Shown: positions 9,546-17,784 of the stretch, one piece after another
Layout: every line of letters starts with the position of its first letter
How positions within the stretch are numbered: position 1 is the first letter of the stretch
NCBI GenBank assembly: GCA_965262605.1
Contig: CBDHFN010000003.1
Span: 1,302,001-1,366,000, forward strand
Length of the DNA: 64,000 nucleotides
DNA from: CBDHFN01 sp965262605
GTDB lineage: Bacteria; Pseudomonadota; Alphaproteobacteria; JASGCL01
Direction of reading: 5' to 3'
Made by a program: the position numbers and the translations under genes
Notes under the pieces: generated by a model
What the model was told of the DNA's origin: nothing
Seen by the model: only the letters and a program-made list of their open reading frames with translations
The model's database searches: none

Positions 9546-9832
9546 TTTTTATTTTTTAAACGCGCTTCGGCTTCTTTTTCATCAAGATATTGGGTAAATT
9601 CACGCATAAATTTTTCATCTTCGGGTGAATATATAATTTCAGCCGATTCGCCATATCGTTCAGACATCATCGCATCGGCGCGTTTTTCCCATATTGTGCG
9701 GGTGTCTTTACCAAAAATACTGCGAAATAGCGAAATAAAGAATAAGTCTTCAAATATTTCACGCCATGTTTGTGTCTTTTGTGGCTGATCTAAAACAGAA
9801 TAAAAATTATATTCATGATTTGGTTCGTTCAT
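9542..9832 (-). CDS. Hypothetical protein, 96 residues
   Basis: I start at the ATG at 9832, preceded by AAGGAGA at good spacing, rather than further upstream inside the neighbouring gene. The soluble, charged product contains FEDLFFISLFRSIFGKDTRTIWEKRADAMM and an acidic C-terminus (YSPEDEKFMREFTQYLDEKEAEARLKNKN) that looks helical. I recognise no family. Its start overlaps the stop of the upstream membrane-protein gene on the same strand by 20 bp, so the two are probably co-expressed. Confidence 0.55.
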   Translation of the reverse strand: MNEPNHEYNFYSVLDQPQKTQTWREIFEDLFFISLFRSIFGKDTRTIWEKRADAMMSERYGESAEIIYSPEDEKFMREFTQYLDEKEAEARLKNKN

Positions 9833-10544
9833 TATTATTTCTCCTTGTTGCCATATCCACATGAAAAAAAGTTGTTCCAATAATTTCTGATGAGCTAATT
9901 ACTAAAATTTCGTTTCTTATAAGTTCAGATGAGGAATCAAACTTACTATGATTAATAGCGTTTTCAATGCCAATTATGTTTTCATCAGAAATTCTGGGTG
10001 TTTTAATATAAATTAATTTTTCTTTTTCATTTACTTTGACCAAGAAACCTCTAATTTGCATCAATTTTTCACCCGATTGGGTTTTAAGTATAATTTTTAC
10101 ATATAAATAACAATCATTCGGCGTGTTTTTTATAAATTCTAAATAATGTTTAAAATCACCATCAGGTTTTAATTTTAATGGATTATCATTATTGCTACTA
10201 TTTCTTGTTATTATCTTATCAAACCCCCAGTAAAAAGCTACTAAAATAGTGGGCGCAATAAATAAATGCGTTAGCATTACACATAATACAAGCCAAAAAT
10301 TTTCAATAGTAATTTCATTTTTAAATAAATGATAATAGATTAATTTAAAATTTTCATTACATAATACTAATAATGACATTGTAAGGAAATGAAGGATAGT
10401 TGAAAAAATAATGCTAAAAATAAAAATTTCAGGTAGATTGCGCTTATAGTAACTATGAATATAGCGGGACCAACGAAAAAATATGAAACCCGGAATCACA
10501 AAAATAATCAAGGTAATAATATATTGCGAAATAACTAAATTCAT
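9813..10544 (-). CDS. Integral membrane protein, DUF6338-like
   Basis: The ATG at 10544 has GGGAAG in front, whereas the longer frame would need a TTG. The 243-residue product has three strongly hydrophobic helices in the first 120 residues (LVISQYIITLIIFVIPGF, FSIIFSTILHFLTMSLLV, FWLVLCVMLTHLFIAPTI). A soluble C-terminal domain follows, with beta-rich segments such as DCYLYVKIILKTQSGEKLMQIRGFL. This layout resembles DUF6338 proteins of unknown function, sometimes found with defence or phage genes; the match is by eye and weak. The local base use looks more AT-rich than the flanking core genes. Confidence 0.45.
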   Translation of the reverse strand: MNLVISQYIITLIIFVIPGFIFFRWSRYIHSYYKRNLPEIFIFSIIFSTILHFLTMSLLVLCNENFKLIYYHLFKNEITIENFWLVLCVMLTHLFIAPTILVAFYWGFDKIITRNSSNNDNPLKLKPDGDFKHYLEFIKNTPNDCYLYVKIILKTQSGEKLMQIRGFLVKVNEKEKLIYIKTPRISDENIIGIENAINHSKFDSSSELIRNEILVISSSEIIGTTFFHVDMATRRNNNERTKS

Positions 10545-10644
10545 TAAAATAACTTCCCAATTATAATAATATAAAAATTTGTTAATAAAGTCAATCAATA
10601 ATCTTTAAAATATTACGGGTTTATCAATCACCCCATATTAACAA

Positions 10645-11805
10645 TTATTGCAGTTTTTCAATTAAATTCAACGCAAATAAATCAGTCATGCCACTGACAT
10701 AATCGCGCACAGCTAAGGCGCGGTCGTTGATATTGGGAAAATTTGCGACAAATTCGGGGGATTCTAAATAATAATTCGCCAAAAAAACCACGCAATCATG
10801 GGATTTTTTGCGTTCTGACGCTAATTTTTCGGATAAATATAAATTATCATAAAGAAATTTTTTTAACGATTTTATTTTTGTTTGCATTAACGGCGAATGA
10901 TGGACAATATTTTGCGCAAAATGCACGATGTCTTGGGGTGATTTTATGGCGTTAAGGCGGATATTTTCGTAAGTTTGTTGATAAATATCGTGAATCATTT
11001 GGCTTATCATGCGCCTTACGCATAAGGAAATAATTTTCTTTGGGGGTATTTCGGCGAATTTATGGGGATATTCGGCTTTTATAGCCATAATTTCGCTGTT
11101 TAGCCATTCTTGGCTCATAATATTATCCCATTCAAGCACCGAAGAATTAAAACCATCGTCAATGTCATGCCCATTATAAGCAATATCATCGGCTTCGGCG
11201 GCAATTTGCGCTTCAAGGCTTGGGGAAAGTTTCTTGTCAAATCCTAATTTATCAAAAATCACTTCAGCGCAAGGCGCGATAATTTCATCTTCGCCAATTT
11301 TACCATGATGTTGCACCAAACCCAATAATGTTGCTGCGGTTAAATTTAAGCCTTTATGATCAATATATCGGTCTTCAACAACCATTAAATTGCGTAAAGT
11401 TTGATGGTTATGGTCAAATCCGCCGTAATTTTTTAATGCTAATCGCAAGGCAAATTCGCCAACATGCCCAAATGGTGGGTGTCCAATATCATGCGCCAAA
11501 GCAATGGCTTCGGTTAAATCTTCATCGCAACCTAAATTTCGTGCCAAAGAACGGGCAATTTGGGCGACTTCCAGTGAATGGGTTAATCGCGTGCGGAAAT
11601 GGTCGCTTTTGGGGGCAACGAATACTTGGGTTTTATGTTTTAATCGGCGAAATACATTGGAATGGATAATGCGGTCGCGGTCGCGTTGAAAGCAATTTCG
11701 TTCTTGGGTCGTATTATCATCATATACGCGCACGCCCCATGACAACGGCAGTGCCAGAACACCCCTTGATGAGTTGCGCAACGGGAATTGATTAAAATTA
11801 TCCAT
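10645..11805 (-). CDS. Deoxyguanosinetriphosphate triphosphohydrolase-like protein
   Basis: HD-superfamily dNTPase that hydrolyses dNTPs to deoxynucleosides and triphosphate. I use the ATG at 11805 (MDNFNQFPLRNSSRG) with AAAGG upstream; nine residues before it are not conserved in the family. Visible are RDRDRIIHSNVFRRLKHKTQVF, the HD signature RLTHSLEVAQIAR...AHDIGHPPFGHVGE, AEADDIAYNGHDIDDG, and a C-terminal DLFALNLIEKL. The 386-residue length fits the dgt-like type 2 subfamily of Alphaproteobacteria. It is divergent from kdsD. Confidence 0.88.
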   Translation of the reverse strand: MDNFNQFPLRNSSRGVLALPLSWGVRVYDDNTTQERNCFQRDRDRIIHSNVFRRLKHKTQVFVAPKSDHFRTRLTHSLEVAQIARSLARNLGCDEDLTEAIALAHDIGHPPFGHVGEFALRLALKNYGGFDHNHQTLRNLMVVEDRYIDHKGLNLTAATLLGLVQHHGKIGEDEIIAPCAEVIFDKLGFDKKLSPSLEAQIAAEADDIAYNGHDIDDGFNSSVLEWDNIMSQEWLNSEIMAIKAEYPHKFAEIPPKKIISLCVRRMISQMIHDIYQQTYENIRLNAIKSPQDIVHFAQNIVHHSPLMQTKIKSLKKFLYDNLYLSEKLASERKKSHDCVVFLANYYLESPEFVANFPNINDRALAVRDYVSGMTDLFALNLIEKLQ

Positions 11806-11902
11806 GAAATACCTTTGAAATACTGCTTGCAATTTGATTTTAATTAAGTATAATTTGTTTTACAAATATTATCAAGAGCAAATTGGGAATAATTTACGCA
11901 TA

Positions 11903-12913
11903 ATGAATATAAATATTAAAGAAAATGCCCAAAGTTTCTTAACGGAAATAAGTGGTAATATCGCGCAATTAGCCGATAATTTAAGCGATGATTTTGCACA
12001 ATGCGCCCAAATTATTCACGAATCAAAAGGGCGATTAATTATTACTGGCGTGGGTAAAAGCGGACTTATCGGACGGAAAATTGTTGCAACATTTGCATCA
12101 TTGGGAAAGCCTGCGTATTTTATTCACCCAACCGAAGCCAGCCACGGTGATATGGGGGCATTAACAAAATCTGATGTGCTTTTGGCTTTGTCAAAATCCG
12201 GCGAAACTATGGAATTAGCAAATATTCTGAATTATGCAAAATCGCAGTCTATACCAATTATGGCTATATGCGCCAATGCGCAATCAAAATTAGGCAAAAT
12301 TGCCGATAAAATATTATTAATAAGCAATATACCCGAAGCGGGAAAATTACAAACAGCACCCACGACTTCCACGACACAAACTTTGGTTTTGGGCGATGCG
12401 CTGGCTTTGGCGGTCATGAATCTGTCTGGCTTTAATCAAGAGAATTTTCATCAATTGCACCCCGGTGGCTCATTGGGATTGCAATTGACTTTGATTAAGA
12501 AAATTATGGTGATGGGCGACATGATTCCTTTGGTCAGCGTTAAAAGCAATCTAACCGATGCTTTGCACGCCATGGATGGTAAAAAATTTGGCGCAATGGG
12601 CGTAGTTAATGCCGATAATATGCTTTTAGGCATGATTACCGATGGCGATTTGCGAAGGCATCTTGGCGCGGATTTTTTTAATTTATCGGTTGATAAAGTT
12701 ATGACGGCAAACCCGCTTGTTTGCACGGAAAATGCCTTTGCATCTGAAGTTTTGCAAAAAATGAATCAAAAAAATATCAATGTTTTATTTGTGGTCGACG
12801 GCGAAGATAACGGCATGAATATCGGCAAATTAAACGAATTTTCGCCAGCTGGACGCAAAATTAAAGGCATTGTGCATATTCATGAAATTTTTCGGGCGGG
12901 AATTATCGCATGA
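11903..12913 (+). CDS. kdsD: Arabinose-5-phosphate isomerase
   Basis: Interconverts ribulose-5-phosphate and arabinose-5-phosphate, the first committed step of Kdo synthesis for LPS. I choose the ATG at 11903 (MNINIKENAQSF), 23 codons inside the longest frame. The 336-residue protein has an N-terminal SIS domain (about 35-175) with TGVGKSGLIGRKIVATFASLG, HPTEASHGDMG and PTTSTTQTLVLGDALA, and two C-terminal CBS domains (about 205-330). It overlaps lptC by ATGA, consistent with an LPS biogenesis and export operon. Confidence 0.9.
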   Translation: MNINIKENAQSFLTEISGNIAQLADNLSDDFAQCAQIIHESKGRLIITGVGKSGLIGRKIVATFASLGKPAYFIHPTEASHGDMGALTKSDVLLALSKSGETMELANILNYAKSQSIPIMAICANAQSKLGKIADKILLISNIPEAGKLQTAPTTSTTQTLVLGDALALAVMNLSGFNQENFHQLHPGGSLGLQLTLIKKIMVMGDMIPLVSVKSNLTDALHAMDGKKFGAMGVVNADNMLLGMITDGDLRRHLGADFFNLSVDKVMTANPLVCTENAFASEVLQKMNQKNINVLFVVDGEDNGMNIGKLNEFSPAGRKIKGIVHIHEIFRAGIIA

Positions 12914-13488
12914 TTCGCCCGCGCAGATTTCGTTTTTATCAACGGCTATTATTAGTAATGGCGTTTTCTTTGGTTATTTTAATGCTAATTTACCCTTATA
13001 TTGCCAATGATGTTAACGATAAATTTCAATATCTTAGCATTCCCAAAATGAAATTAGGCGGATTTATTATTGAAGGCGCGAATTTAAAAGGCGCAGACAA
13101 GCAAAATCAAGAATATTATATCACCGCAAAAATGCTTTCAACCGATGAAAATAATGATGAAATTACCCATTTAACCGAACCTACGGGTAAAATCACCCTT
13201 AAAGATGGTAAAAAATACGAAATTACAGCGAATATAGGCACAGCAAATAAGAATACAAAAATTTTATACTTGAATGATGATGTAAAATTAGTTAATGTTG
13301 CTGATAATATTCAGCTAAACGCACAAGATTTGCAAGTTTTTTGGGATAAAAAAGAATTTTTTACGCAAAATAAAATCACTGGGCGCACGGATAAAATTTC
13401 ATTTAATTCCCAAGGGCTAAAAGTTCTGCAAGAAGGAAATATTATCAAATTAGTTGGGCATAGCAAAGTCAGTATTATGTCAAAATAA
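12910..13488 (+). CDS. lptC: LPS export system periplasmic protein LptC
   Basis: A 192-residue, bitopic inner-membrane protein. One transmembrane helix near residues 11-30 (LLLVMAFSLVILMLIYPYI) is followed by a periplasmic beta-jellyroll with repeats such as YYITAKMLSTDEN, ITLKDGKKYEITANIG and ILYLNDDVKLVN. This is the LptC fold that passes LPS from LptBFG to LptA. Placement between kdsD (ATGA overlap) and the LptA-like gene supports the call. LptB and the permease genes are not in the window. Confidence 0.85.
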   Translation: MIRPRRFRFYQRLLLVMAFSLVILMLIYPYIANDVNDKFQYLSIPKMKLGGFIIEGANLKGADKQNQEYYITAKMLSTDENNDEITHLTEPTGKITLKDGKKYEITANIGTANKNTKILYLNDDVKLVNVADNIQLNAQDLQVFWDKKEFFTQNKITGRTDKISFNSQGLKVLQEGNIIKLVGHSKVSIMSK

Positions 13489-13510
13489 TGCAAATTTTTA
13501 AGGATATTTT

Positions 13511-14383
13511 ATGAAATTTTTCAATATGATGCTTTTTTTTGGGTTAATTCTGTCAAATATTGCCCAAGCGCAAACCACAAAAAACAAAGACGAACCCATC
13601 ACAATTGAAGCATCTGGCGGCATTGATTGGGTGCGTGATAAATTTTATTATTTTGCCAAAGATGCCGTGATTATTGAGCAAGGGACATTTAAAATTACTG
13701 CCGACCAAGTGCAAATTGATTATGAAATTATCAAAGGCAAAGACGCAAAAGAAACCACGGCGTATAAAAAATTAACGGCAGTGGGTAATGTGAAATTTTA
13801 TGATACGGATATATCGGGGGCGGGCGATAAGTTATTATGGTTTTTCGCCGATGAACGCGGGGAATTATACGGCAATAAAGCAAAATTCATCAACAAAGAA
13901 ACGACAATTAATGCAAATAAATCAATATTTTATGACAAGAAGTTAAATCAAGGTAAAGCTTTGGGGGCGGTAAAGGTGGTTGACCCCAAACAAACGATTG
14001 AAGCCGATGATATGGTTGCGGTTTTTTACCCCAAAGACGAAGCCCCAAAGTCAGAAATTAAAAATAAAAAAAATACAGATGATAAAAATAGCGAAAAAAA
14101 ATCATCAATAAAATCGGCAAAGGCAAATGGCAATGTCAAGGTTATTACCCAAAGCGAAACTATCACGGGCGCGAATTTAACATATGAATCCGAAGAAAAA
14201 CTTGCCGTTATTTGTGGCAGTGTAGTAATTTTGCGCGACAAAAATAAATTTAGTGGCGATTGCGCGAATTTAAATACCGAAACGCAACAAAGCTCTTTAG
14301 TTGCGAATAAAGCAACTGGTGGCAGGGTAAAAGCCGTGATACAATCAAATGAAAAAGATAAAAAAATAACGATTGGGCAATGA
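13511..14383 (+). CDS. lptA: LPS transport protein LptA (OstA-like)
   Basis: A 290-residue secreted protein with a signal peptide ending near AQAQ (about residue 21). A jellyroll of the OstA/LptA type follows (EPITIEASGGIDWVRD, GTFKITADQVQIDYE, LTAVGNVKFYDTD). It is longer than classical LptA (about 185 residues). A lysine/asparagine-rich, probably unstructured insert (about residues 178-205, KNKKNTDDKNSEKKSS) interrupts the domain before the final repeats (GNVKVITQSETITGANLTY, VICGSVVILRDKNKFSGD). It follows lptC by 22 bp with AAGGAT upstream. lptB is not next, unlike the common lptCAB order. Confidence 0.82.
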   Translation: MKFFNMMLFFGLILSNIAQAQTTKNKDEPITIEASGGIDWVRDKFYYFAKDAVIIEQGTFKITADQVQIDYEIIKGKDAKETTAYKKLTAVGNVKFYDTDISGAGDKLLWFFADERGELYGNKAKFINKETTINANKSIFYDKKLNQGKALGAVKVVDPKQTIEADDMVAVFYPKDEAPKSEIKNKKNTDDKNSEKKSSIKSAKANGNVKVITQSETITGANLTYESEEKLAVICGSVVILRDKNKFSGDCANLNTETQQSSLVANKATGGRVKAVIQSNEKDKKITIGQ

Positions 14384-14413
14384 ATTAGCCAATAATTCTT
14401 AACGCAATAAACT

Positions 14414-15355
14414 TTAAGTATATAATTGTCTTGGTAAATTAAATTGCACCGATTCGGTGGTTAATGAAACTTTTTCTATGTCAAGTTCGCCTTGGGAAGC
14501 CAAAAATTCTAACACACCTTCAACTAAATCTTCGGGTGCTGATGCGCCCGCGGTGATGGCAATGGTTTGATTGCTTGATAACCATTCTTGGTTAATATCA
14601 TTAAAATCATTGATTAAATAACCATTTTTTGCGCCGAATTTTAAGCCAACTTCCAATAATCTTAATGAATTAGATGAATTTTTAGAACCGACAACCAATA
14701 ATAAATCACAATCTTTGGAAATGGCTTTCACGGCGGCTTGGCGATTGGTGGTGGCGTAGCATATATCTTCTTGCTTTGGGCGGTGAATATTGGGGAAATT
14801 TGCGATTAAATAACCGATAATTTCTTGGGTTTCATCAACCGACAAGGTTGTTTGCGTGACATAGGCAAGCTCTTGGTCTTTGGGGAAATTTAAATTCTGA
14901 ATATCGGTGATATTTTCAACTAAAAATATTTTATCTTTATCAACTTGCCCCATCGTGCCAATGACTTCGGGGTGGTTTTTATGCCCGATAAGCAGGATAA
15001 TGCGCCCATTTTTAACTTGTTTTTCTGCCTCGCGGTGAACTTTGCTTACCAAAGGGCAAGTGGCATCAATATAGGTTAAATTACGAAGTTTGGCGTTGTC
15101 TGGCACTGATTTTGGCACGCCATGCGCGGAAAAAATTACGGGTTGATTCGTGGCAGGAATTTCTTCTAATTCTTCCACAAAAATCGCGCCCATTTTTTGC
15201 AATCGGCTCACTACATGCTTGTTATGAACGATTTCATGGCGGACATAAACGGGCGCGCCAAATTTTTTTAACGATTCTTCCACAATTAAAATCGCCCGTT
15301 CTACCCCAGCGCAAAATCCACGGGGGGACGCAAGTTTTATGGTGTATTTATTCAT
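14414..15355 (-). CDS. ispH: 4-hydroxy-3-methylbut-2-enyl diphosphate reductase
   Basis: Last enzyme of the MEP isoprenoid pathway: an oxygen-sensitive [4Fe-4S] reductase making IPP and DMAPP. The ATG at 15355 (MNKYTIKLASPRGFCAG) has GAAGGA upstream. The three cluster cysteines lie in GFCAGVERAI, DATCPLVSKVH and DICYATTNRQ, and substrate-binding residues in HGVP and GSKNSSNS are present. The 313-residue length is normal. Its start overlaps the last codons of def (8 bp), so the two are co-transcribed. The 3' end faces lptA across 30 bp with no obvious terminator. Confidence 0.95.
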   Translation of the reverse strand: MNKYTIKLASPRGFCAGVERAILIVEESLKKFGAPVYVRHEIVHNKHVVSRLQKMGAIFVEELEEIPATNQPVIFSAHGVPKSVPDNAKLRNLTYIDATCPLVSKVHREAEKQVKNGRIILLIGHKNHPEVIGTMGQVDKDKIFLVENITDIQNLNFPKDQELAYVTQTTLSVDETQEIIGYLIANFPNIHRPKQEDICYATTNRQAAVKAISKDCDLLLVVGSKNSSNSLRLLEVGLKFGAKNGYLINDFNDINQEWLSSNQTIAITAGASAPEDLVEGVLEFLASQGELDIEKVSLTTESVQFNLPRQLYT

Positions 15356-15878
15356 CGTTGGATTTTTTCCTTCGTGGTTCACCTTGAACGCCTTTTTTTA
15401 TTTTGCGGGCAATGATAGATTTTTTTAACGGCGAAATTCGGTCTAAAAAAACTTTGCCATTTAAGTGGTCAATTTCATGTTGAATGCAAATCGCCAGCAA
15501 GCCATCGGCTTGCAAAACTTGCTTTTCATTATTATAATCAAGATATTCTAAGGTAATTTCTTTGGCACGGATAACATCTTCGTAAAATGTTGGCACGGAC
15601 AAGCACCCCTCTTGGTAAGTTGTTTTTTCATCAGAAAACCAAGTTATTTCAGGATTCGCAATGTATAATGGTTTAAATTCTTCGCGGGCTAAATCAATTA
15701 CAATTACCCGTTTTAATATGGCGACTTGCACCGCGGAAAGCCCAATGCCATCAGCAACATACATGGTTTTAAGCATATCATCAAATAATTGACGAATATT
15801 ATCATCAACCATGGCAATTGGTTCAGAAATTTTCTTTAAAATTGGGTTTGGGAATTCAATGATTTTTAATATGGACAT
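15348..15878 (-). CDS. def: Peptide deformylase
   Basis: Removes the N-formyl group from nascent proteins. The 176-residue protein has the three family motifs: I as GIGLSAVQV (Ser where the family usually has Ala), II as EGCLSVP with the metal-binding Cys, and III as QHEIDHLNGKVF with HExxH. The C-terminal extension is lysine/arginine rich (RKIKKGVQGEPRRKK), common in Gram-negative forms. It lies upstream of ispH on the same strand, with the 3' end overlapping ispH. fmt, the usual partner, is not here. Confidence 0.93.
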   Translation of the reverse strand: MSILKIIEFPNPILKKISEPIAMVDDNIRQLFDDMLKTMYVADGIGLSAVQVAILKRVIVIDLAREEFKPLYIANPEITWFSDEKTTYQEGCLSVPTFYEDVIRAKEITLEYLDYNNEKQVLQADGLLAICIQHEIDHLNGKVFLDRISPLKKSIIARKIKKGVQGEPRRKKSNDE

Positions 15879-16015
15879 TTGGTTTGTTTTTTCATTTGCT
15901 AATAAATACCAGACGATTTCAAAATAATTTTGATATTGTTTCGTTATTCTTTATATTTATTTTGCACAAAATTCAAGCTTTTAATGATAATTATGGGATA
16001 TTTTTTAAATTATAA

Positions 16016-16047
16016 TTGATTTTTTTTTAATATACTATATAGTATAT
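16016..16047 (+). promoter_or_regulatory. Palindromic promoter/operator before the binding-protein gene at 16051
   Basis: Bases 16030-16047 form a perfect 18-bp palindrome (ATATACTATATAGTATAT) that ends 3 bp before the ATG at 16051. It contains -10-like hexamers on both strands (TATACT and TATAGT). TTGATT at 16016-16021 lies 16 bp before TATAGT at 16038-16043, which would start transcription at about the ATG itself. There is no Shine-Dalgarno sequence. The site could be a promoter, a repressor operator, or both. Confidence 0.4.
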
Positions 16048-16050
16048 TTT

Positions 16051-17082
16051 ATGATTAACCGAAGGAATTTTATATTCACCGCTTTAATGATGGCGGGGAG
16101 TGCTGGCTTTTTCAAGCAAGCATTCGGGCAAACACGCCAAACTTTCGTTATTGCCGTGCCTAAGAACAGCCAAAATCCCTTAATACAAAATTTAATTAAT
16201 CAATTATTTGGTATAAATATTAATTTTTATGAATATGTTAATGTCCCGCAATTTATTGATGATGTTAACCAAGGAAAAATACAAATTGATTTAGGAATCG
16301 CCCTAAATTCTGAAATAAATAGGTTGGTAATTAAAGATAAATTAGCGGTATTGCATGAAAAATATATTAATAATGTGAATAATTTAACCGAAGATTATTA
16401 TAATCAATTTAAAATTAACCCATATACTATACCAGCACTTAAAATTTATTCTGGTTTAGTGTATAACCGCAAAAAATATCCCAAAGTAGATTCTTGGGGG
16501 CTAATATTTGATGAAAATAACGAAAAAAATCGTGTCGGCTGGATTCGCCATGCCAAAACTATGGCAGAAATTAGCATGATTTATGAAAAATTAGAATTTA
16601 AATCTGGCAATTTAAATAACCCCAAAATCCGCAATAATTTAGTGCGCAATATCAAGAAAAATGTGCAATTGACCGATTTTGCATCCACGCAACGAATAAT
16701 TCAAGACGAATTGGATATTTGCATTGCATCATCGGGAACTGCGCTTGTGCTTGCGAAAACATATCCAATTCTTGGCTTCGCATTTCCAAAGGAGGGGATA
16801 CTTCTTGATGAAATATCGTGTTTTGTGCCTAAAAAATCAAAATTTCAGCTTGAAGCAATAAGTTTTATTGATTTTTTATTAAATCCCTTAGTTAACCTTA
16901 ATCTTTGCCAAAAGATTTTAGCCCCAACAACCTTGCAAATTGACGATAAAAATATCAGCGTGAATTATGTTAAAAATCCTTATTTATTCCCCGATGCCAA
17001 GCAAATAATTTTTCATTCTTTATTGCCAGACGCGCATGAATATGATAAAATCAACCAAAATTACCGCGAAATTTTTTCTTAA
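16051..17082 (+). CDS. Periplasmic polyamine-type substrate-binding protein (PotD-like), orphan
   Basis: A 343-residue protein. The N-terminus (NRRNFIFTALMMAGSAGFF...AFGQ) looks like a Tat or Sec signal with a twin Arg at residues 3-4 and cleavage near residue 26. The body follows the family-1 extracellular solute-binding fold of spermidine/putrescine binding proteins: an IPALKIYSGLVYNRKKYP hinge segment, VGWIRHAKTMAEISMIYEKLEF, and an ELDICIASSGTALVLAKTYP stretch typical of PotD. No permease or ATPase gene is near, so the transporter must be encoded elsewhere. Some segments are unusually Asn/Ile/Lys rich, suggesting divergence. Substrate assignment is inferred. Confidence 0.6.
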   Translation: MINRRNFIFTALMMAGSAGFFKQAFGQTRQTFVIAVPKNSQNPLIQNLINQLFGININFYEYVNVPQFIDDVNQGKIQIDLGIALNSEINRLVIKDKLAVLHEKYINNVNNLTEDYYNQFKINPYTIPALKIYSGLVYNRKKYPKVDSWGLIFDENNEKNRVGWIRHAKTMAEISMIYEKLEFKSGNLNNPKIRNNLVRNIKKNVQLTDFASTQRIIQDELDICIASSGTALVLAKTYPILGFAFPKEGILLDEISCFVPKKSKFQLEAISFIDFLLNPLVNLNLCQKILAPTTLQIDDKNISVNYVKNPYLFPDAKQIIFHSLLPDAHEYDKINQNYREIFS

Positions 17083-17084
17083 TT

Positions 17085-17681
17085 ATGTTCAGCAAATTAA
17101 AAAACACCATTGAAAAATATTTTATGACGGGGCTTCTTGTCTTAACACCTTTATGTATTTCAATTTATTTTGTATGGTGGTTGCTAAATTCCATTGATTC
17201 ATTATTGCCCAGTATTTTACCTTCGGGAACTATCCCAAAGATTCCGGGTTTGGGAATTTTAATTTTATTAGCAATAATTATTGTTATTGGCTGGTTATTT
17301 ACTTCGTTAATTGGTGAAATTTTTTGGCGATTTTATGAAAAATTATTGGCAAAATTGCCAATTTTAAGCACGATTTACAATGCCTTAAAGCAAATTTCGG
17401 AAACTTTTTTATCTAAAAAGACTCAAGCATTTTCGCACGCGGTAATGGTTGAATATCCGAAAAAAGATACATGGACAATTGGTTTTATTACCGCCAGCCC
17501 CAAGGGTGAAATTTTGCAAAAATTGGGCACAGAAAATGATACTATTATGGTTTATGTGCCAACGACACCCAACCCAACCAGCGGATTTTTGCTAATATAT
17601 CCCGTTAATCAAGTTAAAATCCTTGATATGCCCGTTGACCACGCAATTAAATTGGTAATTTCCTTGGGTATTGTGGAATAA
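17085..17681 (+). CDS. DUF502 family membrane protein
   Basis: A 198-residue protein with two N-terminal transmembrane helices (TGLLVLTPLCISIYFVWWLL and LGILILLAIIIVIGWLFTSLIG) and a beta-rich C-terminal domain containing PILSTIYNALKQISETF, VMVEYPKKDTWTIGF and VPTTPNPTSGFLLIYP. These are the hallmarks of DUF502, a widespread bacterial membrane family of unknown function. It starts 3 bp after the preceding stop, so it is probably co-transcribed with the solute-binding gene. Confidence 0.88.
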   Translation: MFSKLKNTIEKYFMTGLLVLTPLCISIYFVWWLLNSIDSLLPSILPSGTIPKIPGLGILILLAIIIVIGWLFTSLIGEIFWRFYEKLLAKLPILSTIYNALKQISETFLSKKTQAFSHAVMVEYPKKDTWTIGFITASPKGEILQKLGTENDTIMVYVPTTPNPTSGFLLIYPVNQVKILDMPVDHAIKLVISLGIVE

Positions 17682-17712
17682 TCCTTAAACTATATTGTTA
17701 TATTGTTATATT

Positions 17713-17726
17713 ATGATTTAAATCAT
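17713..17726 (+). promoter_or_regulatory. FNR/ANR-type operator upstream of arcDABC
   Basis: ATGATTTAAATCAT is a perfect 14-bp palindrome with the FNR/ANR core TGAT-N4-ATCA (17714-17725). A -10-like TATAAA lies at 17752-17757, so the box centre falls about 44 bp before the inferred start. This is close to the -41.5 position used by FNR-family activators. Arginine deiminase operons in other Proteobacteria (ANR of Pseudomonas) are activated this way under low oxygen. The same 12-bp core recurs before napE and at 35957. Confidence 0.7.
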
Positions 17727-17784
17727 AGTATTACCTTATTTATTAGCGCATTATAAATAATGAATTAATATTTAGGAGAATGTT

